This document shows, piece by piece, positions 51,738 to 61,100 of a stretch of DNA of 64,000 nt. A program made the position numbers and the translations under genes. This DNA comes from Dyadobacter jejuensis (GTDB lineage Bacteria; Bacteroidota; Bacteroidia; Cytophagales; Spirosomataceae). Location of the stretch: positions 441,508-505,507 of the forward strand of contig NZ_QGDT01000002.1 of assembly GCF_003149085.1 (NCBI RefSeq). The letters are read 5' to 3'. The notes under the pieces are model-generated. The model had not been told where the DNA came from and made no database searches. It saw nothing but the letters and a program-made list of their open reading frames with translations. How positions within the stretch are numbered: position 1 is the stretch's first letter; every line of letters starts with the position of its first letter.

Positions 51738-53516
51738 TTATTTTTTAATGATCAATTCATCTTTAATTTTCCCTTCAGGATCCAAAGAGCCGTATACCAA
51801 GGTATTGCCTTTTACCTGCATATGCTGGTAAAAGGGGCCGTCGGGATAGCGCACTTCGGCATATTCCTCTTCGGGCCACTCTTCCTGATGATCGGGCAGG
51901 CCGATAGACATCAAATAGATGGTCCCCTTGGATGGATCCGAAACCTCCTGATTATTATACATGGGCTTGGTTCGCAGGTAATAATGCATATGACCACTCA
52001 TCACCATATCGACATGGTATTTATCGAACAGAGAACACCATTTTTCACGAATGTCGTCGTAGGGTTCTTCCAGGTTATAGGGAGGAAAATGAAACATCAC
52101 AAATTTCCAGGTAGCCTTGGTATTCTTTAGCTGCTCCTCTATCCAGGCGGTCTGCTTGTCGTTGGGCTGGGTACCGTCAATCTGAAGGTATAGGGCATTT
52201 TGGTATTCGAAGGCATAGGTAACCTCTTTAGGGACATCTATAGGCCCATTTTCGGGGAGGCTAAACATTTCTTCGTACATCCAAGAGCCAAGGCCATCTT
52301 GGCTGTCGTGGTTACCAGGAACCGGCATTAGCGGCTTGTATTGAAATACATTCCCAGAGTTATCCCACAACTCGTCCCATTCGCTGCGGTGCAGTCCGGT
52401 ACTTACCAGGTCGCCGGCTATCGAATAGAAAGCCGCCTCAGGATGCCTTTTGAAGGCCTTTTGAGCCATGACACCCCACTCAGCCGAGTAATGAGTATCG
52501 CCGAACCAAATATAAGAGAAACCCTTATCCTCAGCCGGTTCGGTAGAGAAGGTAGCCGTTGTCGACCATTTCCCACCAAGACTACCCGCCTGATACTGGT
52601 ATAAAGTACCTGGCGTAAGATCCTTCAATTTGGCCGTAAAACGATGGATATACCGATCGTTCTGTAACAACCGGTCTTCCATTTTAAACAATGAAGCCTC
52701 TTGTTTCAAGGTATCCTTCTGGCCTTCTATCCAATATTTCACCAAGCCAGTGGGCACCGTAGTATTGGTTCTCCATTGGATATTCATCGTCGTTTTGGGA
52801 TCCCCACTCCAGGTTTGCAAGAGCTGGTCGGGCTGGTCGGTAGAAGGATGTATGGTGTTCCGAAAGGCTTTTACCAAATGAGCTTCCCTTGCACGCCCAC
52901 GAACGGTGGTAAAAAGCACCTGGCCCTCAAGTGCCTCAGGAACCTCGTCCAACACCAATTCGTCCCAATCATGGTAAACGAAAGCGCCTTTCTTCATGGT
53001 GATTTGTCCGTATTCTTGGGGGACTACGTTGGTAATCTGCAATTCATCCCCTTTCTTCTGCGGCGCCACTGAAATAAAGTAAACGGGACGATGCTTATCG
53101 AAGCCGTTAATACCCAAGCCTACGGCCCCTTTATCGAAGTCCTTTTGCCAAACCTCGTAGGTCGACATTTCGTTCTTCACCTCCATATCCGTTTTTTTAA
53201 AGCCCTTTTGTTCTATCCAAAAAGGAACCACGGCTTGGCTTTTATCGCGCATTAGCGAAACGGTTACGGGCACATTGGCGTCGAAATTCAAAAATTGGGT
53301 TGCCAACACTTCCAAATCCTCAGGGCCTATATAATTCATAATAAAGGCCTCTTGAATGGTGTCTAGCTGAGTGGGACTCATGTCGGCATAGAGCCTGGTC
53401 ACGGTTTCGTCTATGACGTTTTTCACCGTTCTACCAGATACCTTTTCAGTAGGCTTACAGGCCTGCCACATGACAGAGGTCAGGGCAATTAAAAAGGCCA
53501 ATTTAACTATTTTCAT
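51738..53516 (-). CDS. Metallophosphoesterase lipoprotein with purple acid phosphatase-like N-terminal domain
   Basis: Started at the ATG at 53516 (MKIVKLAFLIALTSVMWQAC), a lipoprotein signal; the frame runs to 53675 but that extension crosses an intergenic inverted repeat. It has 592 aa. An N-terminal ~200 residues of unknown type are followed by a fibronectin-III-like/PAP N-terminal domain (about 220-330, SWSGDPKTTMNIQWRTNTTV) and a calcineurin-type catalytic domain: WFGDTHYSAEW, IAGDLVSTG, VPGNHDSQDG, FHFPPYNLEE, SGHMHYYLRT. The likely activity is phosphomonoester or diester hydrolysis at the cell surface. Part of the susC-led cluster after the largest gap. Confidence 0.84.
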   Translation of the reverse strand: MKIVKLAFLIALTSVMWQACKPTEKVSGRTVKNVIDETVTRLYADMSPTQLDTIQEAFIMNYIGPEDLEVLATQFLNFDANVPVTVSLMRDKSQAVVPFWIEQKGFKKTDMEVKNEMSTYEVWQKDFDKGAVGLGINGFDKHRPVYFISVAPQKKGDELQITNVVPQEYGQITMKKGAFVYHDWDELVLDEVPEALEGQVLFTTVRGRAREAHLVKAFRNTIHPSTDQPDQLLQTWSGDPKTTMNIQWRTNTTVPTGLVKYWIEGQKDTLKQEASLFKMEDRLLQNDRYIHRFTAKLKDLTPGTLYQYQAGSLGGKWSTTATFSTEPAEDKGFSYIWFGDTHYSAEWGVMAQKAFKRHPEAAFYSIAGDLVSTGLHRSEWDELWDNSGNVFQYKPLMPVPGNHDSQDGLGSWMYEEMFSLPENGPIDVPKEVTYAFEYQNALYLQIDGTQPNDKQTAWIEEQLKNTKATWKFVMFHFPPYNLEEPYDDIREKWCSLFDKYHVDMVMSGHMHYYLRTKPMYNNQEVSDPSKGTIYLMSIGLPDHQEEWPEEEYAEVRYPDGPFYQHMQVKGNTLVYGSLDPEGKIKDELIIKK

Positions 53517-53593
53517 ATCTTGAATGTATTTCTGTGCTTGCAGGCAAATACCTGAGACAAGGCGTTTGGAATAATCAGTATTTAAAATAGACC

Positions 53594-53711
53594 TTATCAC
53601 GACCGATTTAATAGCAAAGCTAGGAGTAGCACATTTCGGTAGAAAATCTTGTTCGGAAAACACCCAACGGCCCAAAAGCTGTCGGTTGCCACCATAATCG
53701 AGTCGTGATAA
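53594..53711 (-). promoter_or_regulatory. Long inverted repeat with an internal promoter candidate
   Basis: TTATCACGACCGATT (53594-53608) is matched by AATCGAGTCGTGATAA (53696-53711), 15 pairs with a single-base bulge, enclosing about 90 nt. Inside, on the minus strand, TAGCTTTG (53622-53615) is an exact -7 element, with the -33 box only partial; transcription would start near the left arm. It lies in the 213-nt gap between the PqaA-like gene and the phosphoesterase, so the downstream four genes may have their own regulated promoter. Confidence 0.45.
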
Positions 53712-53729
53712 AGTATACTAAACGATGGA

Positions 53730-55085
53730 TTAAAGAACTTGTTTGTCCGTCGTCAAAAACACCCGCGTACTTTCGGTATAGGTATCCCCATGAATGTCCT
53801 TGTATTTCAGGTCGACATAAAAAGCCTTAAAACCAGAAACGGGCAGGGCTTCGGTCACCACAATTTTTGATTTTTTCTTGATATCCAGACTCTTACTGGT
53901 CCAGGTATCGTTTCTCAAATCCTGATCGGGAGAGGTGGCGGACCATACGATCACATCGACCAATTTGTCGGGGGTGGTTTTAATATTAAGTTTTACCCCT
54001 TTTTTGGTCAAAGTATGTGACCAGTCGCAAACGTTATAGGGACTGCCCGTAAGGGTAGCACCAAAGAAGGAACCCAGGGCTTCAATCGCCTGCTTACCGC
54101 CATTCAGATTATGACCAGCATTGGGCACGTAATGAAGCATGTTGTTACCGGGGATGTCTTTGAGGTAGTTTTTTATATTATCCACCACCCAGTACTCATC
54201 GTTAGTACCCATAAATATCATTTTGGGCATGGTAAGTTTCTCCCGGTACGAGTAAGGGTCTATCATGGTAGTAAGGGCCCTTCCATCGGCACTACCTGTG
54301 GACTGGGGTATACCCAACTTTACGTAGTCTTCGATCTGAATGCTGTAGTCCCCCCAAGAGGTCATCTGATAGTCGAGGCTAATGGGCATGTTCAATACAT
54401 CGATTACCATAGGAGCAATAGCGGCTACGCGCTTATCGCTGGCACCCGTTAGCCAGGTGGTCCAGCCTCTTTTGGAAGCTCCCGAAATCACAAAGCGATT
54501 TACGGTATGGTTCAGCTCGGTCTTAGCAAACTCCTGAACGGCATCCATGGCCCTTACGGCACTTTTCACCATCGGGAATAACAGGGGCCAGCTGTAGTCA
54601 TGATCTTTCTTAAAGTTATGAAACGTAAAGGATATCAGTGCATCCTCCGTCAGATCCCCAAAGTTGGGCTGGTTGGGTGTTTGACGCAACATCGCCACAA
54701 TCGCCTTGTTGGTCTGCGATACTTTGGCCAAGGCCAGGAGGGTTTTATCCTCTTTGTTCTCATTCCATTTGGGCATACCATCCTTATTGGCACCTCCAGT
54801 AATGAATACCAAGGCTCCATCGTATTCCGTCTTAGGGGGCACTACCACAGTAAGTTGATGCGTCCAGGTAAACTCCCTCCATTTTTGCGAGGTAAGCAAA
54901 AGATTGTATACCGTCAGATCTTCTAGCTTATAGCTGTCTTTTATGGTCCATTTAAAAGACTTATCTCCATTATTCAGATAGCTTTCTAGGGCTGTTTCGG
55001 GAGTTATCGACTCTTGAGCCACCGCACCAAATGTGCAGACGAACAACATACCCAAAGCGAGGGTCAAGGATTTTATTTTATTCAT
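53730..55085 (-). CDS. PhoPQ-activated pathogenicity-related (PqaA-like) protein
   Basis: A 451-aa secreted protein with a signal peptide ending AVAQ. It has the PhoPQ_related alpha/beta-hydrolase-like fold: TVVVPPKTEYDGALVFITGG, SWPLLFPMVKSAVRAMDAVQ, VISGASKRGWTTWLTGASD (nucleophile region G-A-S-K), KMIFMGTNDEYW and YVPNAGHNLNGGKQ (Asp and His region). The family is known from PhoPQ-regulated loci and from Dictyostelium AprA; its enzymatic activity is not established. Here it lies 24 nt after the ceramidase-like gene in the susC-led cluster. Confidence 0.87.
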   Translation of the reverse strand: MNKIKSLTLALGMLFVCTFGAVAQESITPETALESYLNNGDKSFKWTIKDSYKLEDLTVYNLLLTSQKWREFTWTHQLTVVVPPKTEYDGALVFITGGANKDGMPKWNENKEDKTLLALAKVSQTNKAIVAMLRQTPNQPNFGDLTEDALISFTFHNFKKDHDYSWPLLFPMVKSAVRAMDAVQEFAKTELNHTVNRFVISGASKRGWTTWLTGASDKRVAAIAPMVIDVLNMPISLDYQMTSWGDYSIQIEDYVKLGIPQSTGSADGRALTTMIDPYSYREKLTMPKMIFMGTNDEYWVVDNIKNYLKDIPGNNMLHYVPNAGHNLNGGKQAIEALGSFFGATLTGSPYNVCDWSHTLTKKGVKLNIKTTPDKLVDVIVWSATSPDQDLRNDTWTSKSLDIKKKSKIVVTEALPVSGFKAFYVDLKYKDIHGDTYTESTRVFLTTDKQVL

Positions 55086-55109
55086 AATCAGTAATATATT
55101 TATTGGATG

Positions 55110-56390
55110 TTATTTTTTGGTCTCGTCGGGGGCTGGGGCCTCTTGAATCAACTCCAAGGCCTCTTTGATATAAATTTCACCGGTTTGTTCTCCTAAACTG
55201 GTACGGCTTACATATTCATATCTTTTAAAACTATTGAAATCGACTTCGGTAAGGATGTAGCCAAAGGCATCGTTGGTCAAGCCAAACAAGAAAGGCTGCT
55301 TCCCTTTCATCTTTCTCTTGAGATAGTACCCAATATTGGGCAAGGCTTCGCCCGGAATAGTGAGGATCTGCGCAGACCCTATATTGACCAGGTTGACCTG
55401 CGTCCGGGCCACACCTGGCTTAGGAATCTTATATTTCAGGGGCGATTTGCTAAGGATATAATTCATAACAGGGGAGTCGATGAGGAAATCGACCGAACGG
55501 GCGGTTATGTACAGACTAGGGTCGGTTTGCAAGGGAGCACCCGATACGATCCTGAGGGCTTCATCGGCCAGCAAATTACCGATACGCGTGCATTCGGCAT
55601 AGTCATTGGCTTCTTTTCCACCTTCCAGGCGGTTGTCGGCGGTAACCATTCCACCTTGGGCTCCATTCATAAACAAGGCCATACCACCCGTTTTTGTTTC
55701 AATCCGATCGTATAACGGGCCACATAGATCGGGGCTCAAGATGCCCCTTCCAGCACCGATCACTTCGGGGTGAATGGCATAATTGACCAAAGTAGCGATG
55801 ACTTCCCCCTTTTTGTTTCCCGTTTTACCCAAAGCCTGTATCACACCACAACGGGGGTCGTAAAGCTCTGGTGCATAGTAATTATAGGCAATTTTCCCTT
55901 TGGCTTCGCCAACGGCCATGCGTAGGTCCACGGGCTGTTTAGTAGCGAGGGCTTCATTGACGGCGTCCGCTACTTGACGAACACAAAAATCGAGATAGGA
56001 CTGATCGGCAAAGGTTTCTCCCTTTTCGTTAGGAAAACCATAGGCATCGGGCCCGCTGTGTGTATGTGTGGAACCTATTAATATATTTTCTTTGGGAATA
56101 TCCGGTATCAATGCCCGGGAGAGATCGCCTAAGGCTGCAGGCCAACCGAGGTTATCAATATTGACAATGGCGACCCGAGTAGCACCTTTTTCTAAAACCA
56201 TGGCCCTTACCGACAAGGCACCTTCCTGCTTGGTGGCAGGCTGTGGTGTACCAATTCCTCCAGAAACGGGGAGTAGTGGATTGGGGGTAATGTCGCGCTT
56301 GGCGGCACCGAGCTGAAGTGATTGAGCCCATAAGCCTCCCGAACAGAGCAATACGAGGCAGAGGGCCAGGAAATTTTTGATCTTTTTCAT
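55110..56390 (-). CDS. Neutral/alkaline ceramidase-like protein (N-terminal domain only)
   Basis: Started at the ATG at 56390 (MKKIKNFLAL, signal peptide ending LWAQ), giving 426 aa; the ATG at 56471 is followed by non-signal sequence. GAAKRDITP opens the domain; the zinc-binding STHTHSGP (His109, His111) and NYAIHPEVIG are present. It resembles the N-terminal domain of neutral ceramidases and lacks the C-terminal immunoglobulin-like domain, so ceramide cleavage is plausible but not certain; such domain-only relatives are frequent in environmental Bacteroidota. It lies 88 nt after the SusD gene, separated by a stem-loop. Confidence 0.8.
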   Translation of the reverse strand: MKKIKNFLALCLVLLCSGGLWAQSLQLGAAKRDITPNPLLPVSGGIGTPQPATKQEGALSVRAMVLEKGATRVAIVNIDNLGWPAALGDLSRALIPDIPKENILIGSTHTHSGPDAYGFPNEKGETFADQSYLDFCVRQVADAVNEALATKQPVDLRMAVGEAKGKIAYNYYAPELYDPRCGVIQALGKTGNKKGEVIATLVNYAIHPEVIGAGRGILSPDLCGPLYDRIETKTGGMALFMNGAQGGMVTADNRLEGGKEANDYAECTRIGNLLADEALRIVSGAPLQTDPSLYITARSVDFLIDSPVMNYILSKSPLKYKIPKPGVARTQVNLVNIGSAQILTIPGEALPNIGYYLKRKMKGKQPFLFGLTNDAFGYILTEVDFNSFKRYEYVSRTSLGEQTGEIYIKEALELIQEAPAPDETKK

Positions 56391-56416
56391 TAATAGGATG
56401 GGTTTCCTTATTAAAA

Positions 56417-56455
56417 GGACTGAGGCTGCCCAGTAAATCCCAGCAACCTCAGTCC
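56417..56455 (-). promoter_or_regulatory. Intercistronic stem-loop after the SusD gene
   Basis: GGACTGAGG (56417-56425) and CCTCAGTCC (56447-56455) are perfect 9-bp arms, with further inner pairing, followed on the minus strand by TTTTAATAA. It lies 23 nt after the SusD stop. This is the usual place for partial termination that raises susCD over downstream enzymes. Confidence 0.6.
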
Positions 56456-56478
56456 CAAACAACTTATTCAAACCATTA

Positions 56479-58122
56479 TTACCAAGGCAAGTTGGTACCT
56501 TTTACCAGCCATTGCTTAGACCAGGCACTATTTTGTTGGTCTGCCTGAGAGAATGAAGTAATCTCCAATTTACTCATAGCAGCGGCCGCATTGGCAGCGT
56601 TGATAGACAATTCATCGACCATATAGTAGAAACGTACGGGAAGTGCATCTCTTTTGGCCGCGGGCCCCGCTTTCAAATTAGGAATACCCGTACGGCGGTA
56701 GTCGAACCAAGCTTCGGTGGCTGCAGTCCAGCTGGCGATCCACTTTTGTTCAATAATTTGCTCAAGGGTATTGTCAAAGGCAACGCCATCGCCGGCGATA
56801 TAAGTAGCATAATCGCCGCCTACCGTCCAAGTGGACAGAGAGGCTTTTACTCCCGCTTCGTAGTATGTCTTAGCGGTACCACCTACCGACCATCCTTTAA
56901 GAGCGGCCTCGGCAAGGATAAAATTCACCTCAGCAGCCGAGATAAGTCTTGACTTCAATAAATCCCCAGAAGCCTCCATGTATCTTTCATTCAAGAACGA
57001 CACGTGCGGATTACGAGAAGTTTGACCAGGAGTAGGATTCAGGTTGTAAATAGATGGGAGGGCCGAGTAACTTGGAGGCATCCCCACATATTCAGGGTCG
57101 GTATCGATGTCTGTGCTTCCTACCATATCGGTAGACAAATAACGTTTTCCATCGATAATCTCATCGGTACCATCAGGTAAAGTAGGATCATATACCAAAG
57201 GTATTTCAACTTTGCTGGCCCAAATTCCCAAACGAGGATCATCCAACATTTGCATTTTTTCAACCAAGGTAGCACACATTTTTATTCTTCTGTAATTGCT
57301 ACCACTGGCATCGATTACCGCATTTGCTGGCCAAGAATCATCGGAATTATTACCTGGATAAGACATGGTTGCATCGTCGGCCATACTGGTGATGATGGGA
57401 TATTTGGCAGGGTCGCTCATAATCTTTTCTATTCCAGCCTTCGATAATTCAGGCAATTTGGTAGAAATACGTAGATAGTAACGCAATAGGAGCGAGTTCG
57501 CCATTTTACGCCATTTGGTAGGATCTCCAGCGTAATACACATCTACCTCATCCACAATTCCTTGATACTCTGATTTGGATTTGGAAAGTAAAGTAGCAGC
57601 CGTCTCCAAGTCAGCAATAACGCCTTTGTAAATCACCTCTTGATCATCATAAGCGGGAAGGATGTCCTCTACCGCTCCTGCCTCGCCTTTAAGGGCATAC
57701 GTATAGGGAGCATCACCCCAGAGGTCGGTAATAAGGCCAAACATAAAGGACTTCATCACCAATGCTACTCCTTGGTGAAACTCAAAATTGTTTTCTACGG
57801 CTCTTTGATAGAACAGGTCATTGTTTCTCAATACGCCGTAATAGTCGTTCCAACTCTGGCTACCGCCCCAATCGTAATCGTTATGGGAGCTAGCCCAGGC
57901 ATCCTTTTGGGTATGTTGGACCACACCCGCTATATCCTGATAACCAAGATTGGTGTATAACTTGGCCGCTGTGGTTAATACCGTGGGCATGATCAAGTTA
58001 GGATTCACCGTCTCCGGTGCTACCCCATTGGGGTTTTCGTTGATCTCCGACAAATCCTTGCACGAAAAGGCAATCATAGCCAGGGCAAGAAGGGAGAAAA
58101 TTGTACGATTTAAATTTTTCAT
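56479..58122 (-). CDS. susD: SusD/RagB-family substrate-binding outer-membrane lipoprotein
   Basis: A 547-aa lipoprotein (signal ending AFSC, Cys21) of the SusD-like type that starts KDLSEINENPNGVAPETVNP, with helical TPR-like repeats and the typical ending TEAWFDYRRTGIPNL. It forms the lid over the SusC barrel and binds substrate at the cell surface. It lies 36 nt downstream of susC. The branch is of the SusD-like_2 type, which is found with many non-starch substrates, so the substrate is not implied by the name. Confidence 0.93.
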   Translation of the reverse strand: MKNLNRTIFSLLALAMIAFSCKDLSEINENPNGVAPETVNPNLIMPTVLTTAAKLYTNLGYQDIAGVVQHTQKDAWASSHNDYDWGGSQSWNDYYGVLRNNDLFYQRAVENNFEFHQGVALVMKSFMFGLITDLWGDAPYTYALKGEAGAVEDILPAYDDQEVIYKGVIADLETAATLLSKSKSEYQGIVDEVDVYYAGDPTKWRKMANSLLLRYYLRISTKLPELSKAGIEKIMSDPAKYPIITSMADDATMSYPGNNSDDSWPANAVIDASGSNYRRIKMCATLVEKMQMLDDPRLGIWASKVEIPLVYDPTLPDGTDEIIDGKRYLSTDMVGSTDIDTDPEYVGMPPSYSALPSIYNLNPTPGQTSRNPHVSFLNERYMEASGDLLKSRLISAAEVNFILAEAALKGWSVGGTAKTYYEAGVKASLSTWTVGGDYATYIAGDGVAFDNTLEQIIEQKWIASWTAATEAWFDYRRTGIPNLKAGPAAKRDALPVRFYYMVDELSINAANAAAAMSKLEITSFSQADQQNSAWSKQWLVKGTNLPW

Positions 58123-58158
58123 AATGGTTTATATTAAAATAAACGAGAATTGTATTTT

Positions 58159-61100
58159 TTAGAAAGTGAGACCTAATCTGAAACCTACAGGAATCACCCA
58201 TGGTGTTACGTTATAACGCTCGATACCTTGCTTGAACTGCGTTCCTGCCTGAGTACCAGATTCTTGCTGGAAGGCCATTTCAGGATCGATTCCGATTTTG
58301 GCTTTGGTCCACAAGATGATATTACGGCTATACACCCCAATATTGGCGCTTTGTACACCTATTTTCTTCACCAATGCCGAAGGAATATCATATCCGATAG
58401 AAACCTCTCTTAGCTTAATAAAGGAAGCATCGAAGGTAGCGGCACGCATAAAGTCCCATGGGTAGTTGTCACCATAAGGGATGATTTTGGTACCGGGGCC
58501 ACCCAAGTTTTCAGTATAACCAGTAATATTACCTTCAGAATCGTATTCGGCAATTACCCCAGGATTGAATACCCCGTAGTCATAGGCATTTCCACCAAAC
58601 TCAAATGGGAAACCACCATATTCGGCAGTAGGTCCACCTACAATATTAAATTTGTTCCCATTCACCCGTACCAGATCGTTCTCCACCAGGTGGTTACGAA
58701 GGGCATCTCCGCTTAATCCGTTTGGATTGATCAGGTTATCGAGGAAACGTTGAGATTTCAAATCCGACTCGCTGTAACGATAGGTCTGCGATACGAAATT
58801 ACCACCATTTCTCCAGTCGAAGGTCAAGTTCAAGCTAAAGCCCTTATAGGAAACTGAAGTTTGCATTCCCAACATAAAGTCTGGGTTGAAGTTACCAATT
58901 TTAGTTCTGGTATTGCTCCAAGAAACATCTTGCCAAGAGCCGTTATCATCCAAAATAGGATATCCATAATACGGAGAGCTTTCATCGGTAACCGTTACCA
59001 ACTCGGCATCATACAAGTCTCCGATTTGCTCACCAACATAAGTTCTAGCACCCCCTTTGGCATCCGACCATAGGGTATAGAAATCTAGGCCATCCGACAA
59101 TTCTTTGATCGTCGTACGGTTTCTGGACCAGTTGGCGTTGATATCCCATCTCCAACCGTTGCGGTCGATAGGTGTACCCCCAAGTTGTAATTCAAGTCCT
59201 TTGCTTACTAACAAACCAGCATTGATATTCTTAGAGGTAAATCCAGAAGAACCAGGCAGCGTAGTAGGGATAATCTGGTTGCTATTCTCTACCATATAGT
59301 AAGTACCCGCAAAGCGCAATTTGTTTCTAAACAAGTTAACATCTATCCCTGCTTCATAAGAAGTGGCGATTTCAGGCTTAAGATCGGGTAGAAGAATGCT
59401 TCCCGACTTCGTTAAACGGGTAATTCCATCCCATGAACCGGCATTTCCAAGTGTTGCCAACAAGCTGTAAGGGTTGGTATCGTTACCCACTTGAGCTACA
59501 CCACCACGAAGTTTCAACAAACTAACTTGGTTCGAAAATGGAATCATTTCGTTCAAGAGTACACTTAAAGAAGCCGAAGGATAGAAATAAGACCTGTTGG
59601 CTTTTGGCAAAGTACTCGACCAGTCGTTACGAGCGGTAACGTCCAAGAATATCATATCCTTATAGCCGAAGTTAGCCAATCCATATACACTGAATACTGA
59701 TTTTTCATAGAAACCACTTCCATACACCAAATTGTTGGTGGCGATATTTGACAGGTTGTATAAGCCAGGAATTACCAAGCCTGTACCATTACCATTTGCA
59801 GTACTCGTATTTCCATTTCTTTGATAACGTGAATTCCCCCCGGCCGATACCGAAAGACTAAAGTCGCTAATATCGCGCTGGTAAGTAGCCAAGAAATCGG
59901 CGTTTCTTTCGTAGCTGTTTAGGTTGATAATACCATAACCTCCACCTACTTGGTTGGTATAGCTATTTCCTATTTGGATCTGGCGCTCTTCCCGGTAAGT
60001 ATCCATGGCAAAACGGCCCATCACACTTAAATGAGGCGTAATTTGATAATCGGCTTTCATATTACCGAAAACACGATCCCGGGCAAAGCTGTTATTCACC
60101 TCGTAGGCCAAGAAATAGGGGTTGTTATAATCTCCAGGTCCTTGTGATAGCTGCTGTATCCCTTCTTGTCCGTCTACCCAATAGTTTCTTAGGTCACGGA
60201 TATCGATATGGGGAGAAACGGCATAAGCCCATTGCAGTGGGTTGGTTCCCCTGTTGGACGAAGGCCTGTTATTGGAGTTGTTACGACTGAAGTCGATATT
60301 TGAGCTTAAAGTCAATTTCTTGCTCAACTTCATCGAAGTGTTTAAGCTCAACGAGTTTCTATATAGATCAGAATTGGGTACGATCCCCCGATTGGTCATA
60401 TTGGAGTACGACAAACGGTAGTTCATCAAATCGGTGCTATTCGAAATAGAAACCCCGTTAGTAGTTGTAATTCCAGTTCTAACGAAGTTTTTAACGTTAT
60501 TAGGATGCGATACCAAAGGAGTGGCTATTGGGTTACCGTCGGCATCTAGCGGGCTATTCCATTGGATGGCATTATAACCTTTGTCTAGCTCCGGTCCTAC
60601 CCCTCCTGCCGAGTTTTCGTCGATCACCAACACACCCCCTGGGTACGGGTTTTTATCTGGCGTAAATGGCAAAATACCCGTAGCAAACTGTGAGTGTAAA
60701 TCAAGGAATTTATATGGCTTTTCAAAAACAGTATTAGAGTTAATCGATACCGTCATCTTCTTCACATTAGCTCCACTCTTAGTAGTGATCAACACCACCC
60801 CATTACCGGCTCTAGAACCATACAAGGCGGCAGCACTGGGGCCTTTCAAGATAGATACACTCTCAATATCGTCGGGATTCAAACTGGAGATAGCATTTCC
60901 AAAATCGACCCGGTTGTCGCTACCCACCTGGGTAATGTTGTTCAGGGTATTGGCAATGGGGACACCATCCACCACAAACAAGGGCTGGTTATCGTTACTC
61001 AACGAAGTAGCTCCTCTAATAACCATACTCACCGAAGAACCGGCACCGCCAGTTTGGCTAATGGTAACCCCAGGGACCTTTCCAGATAGGGAGTTCAATA

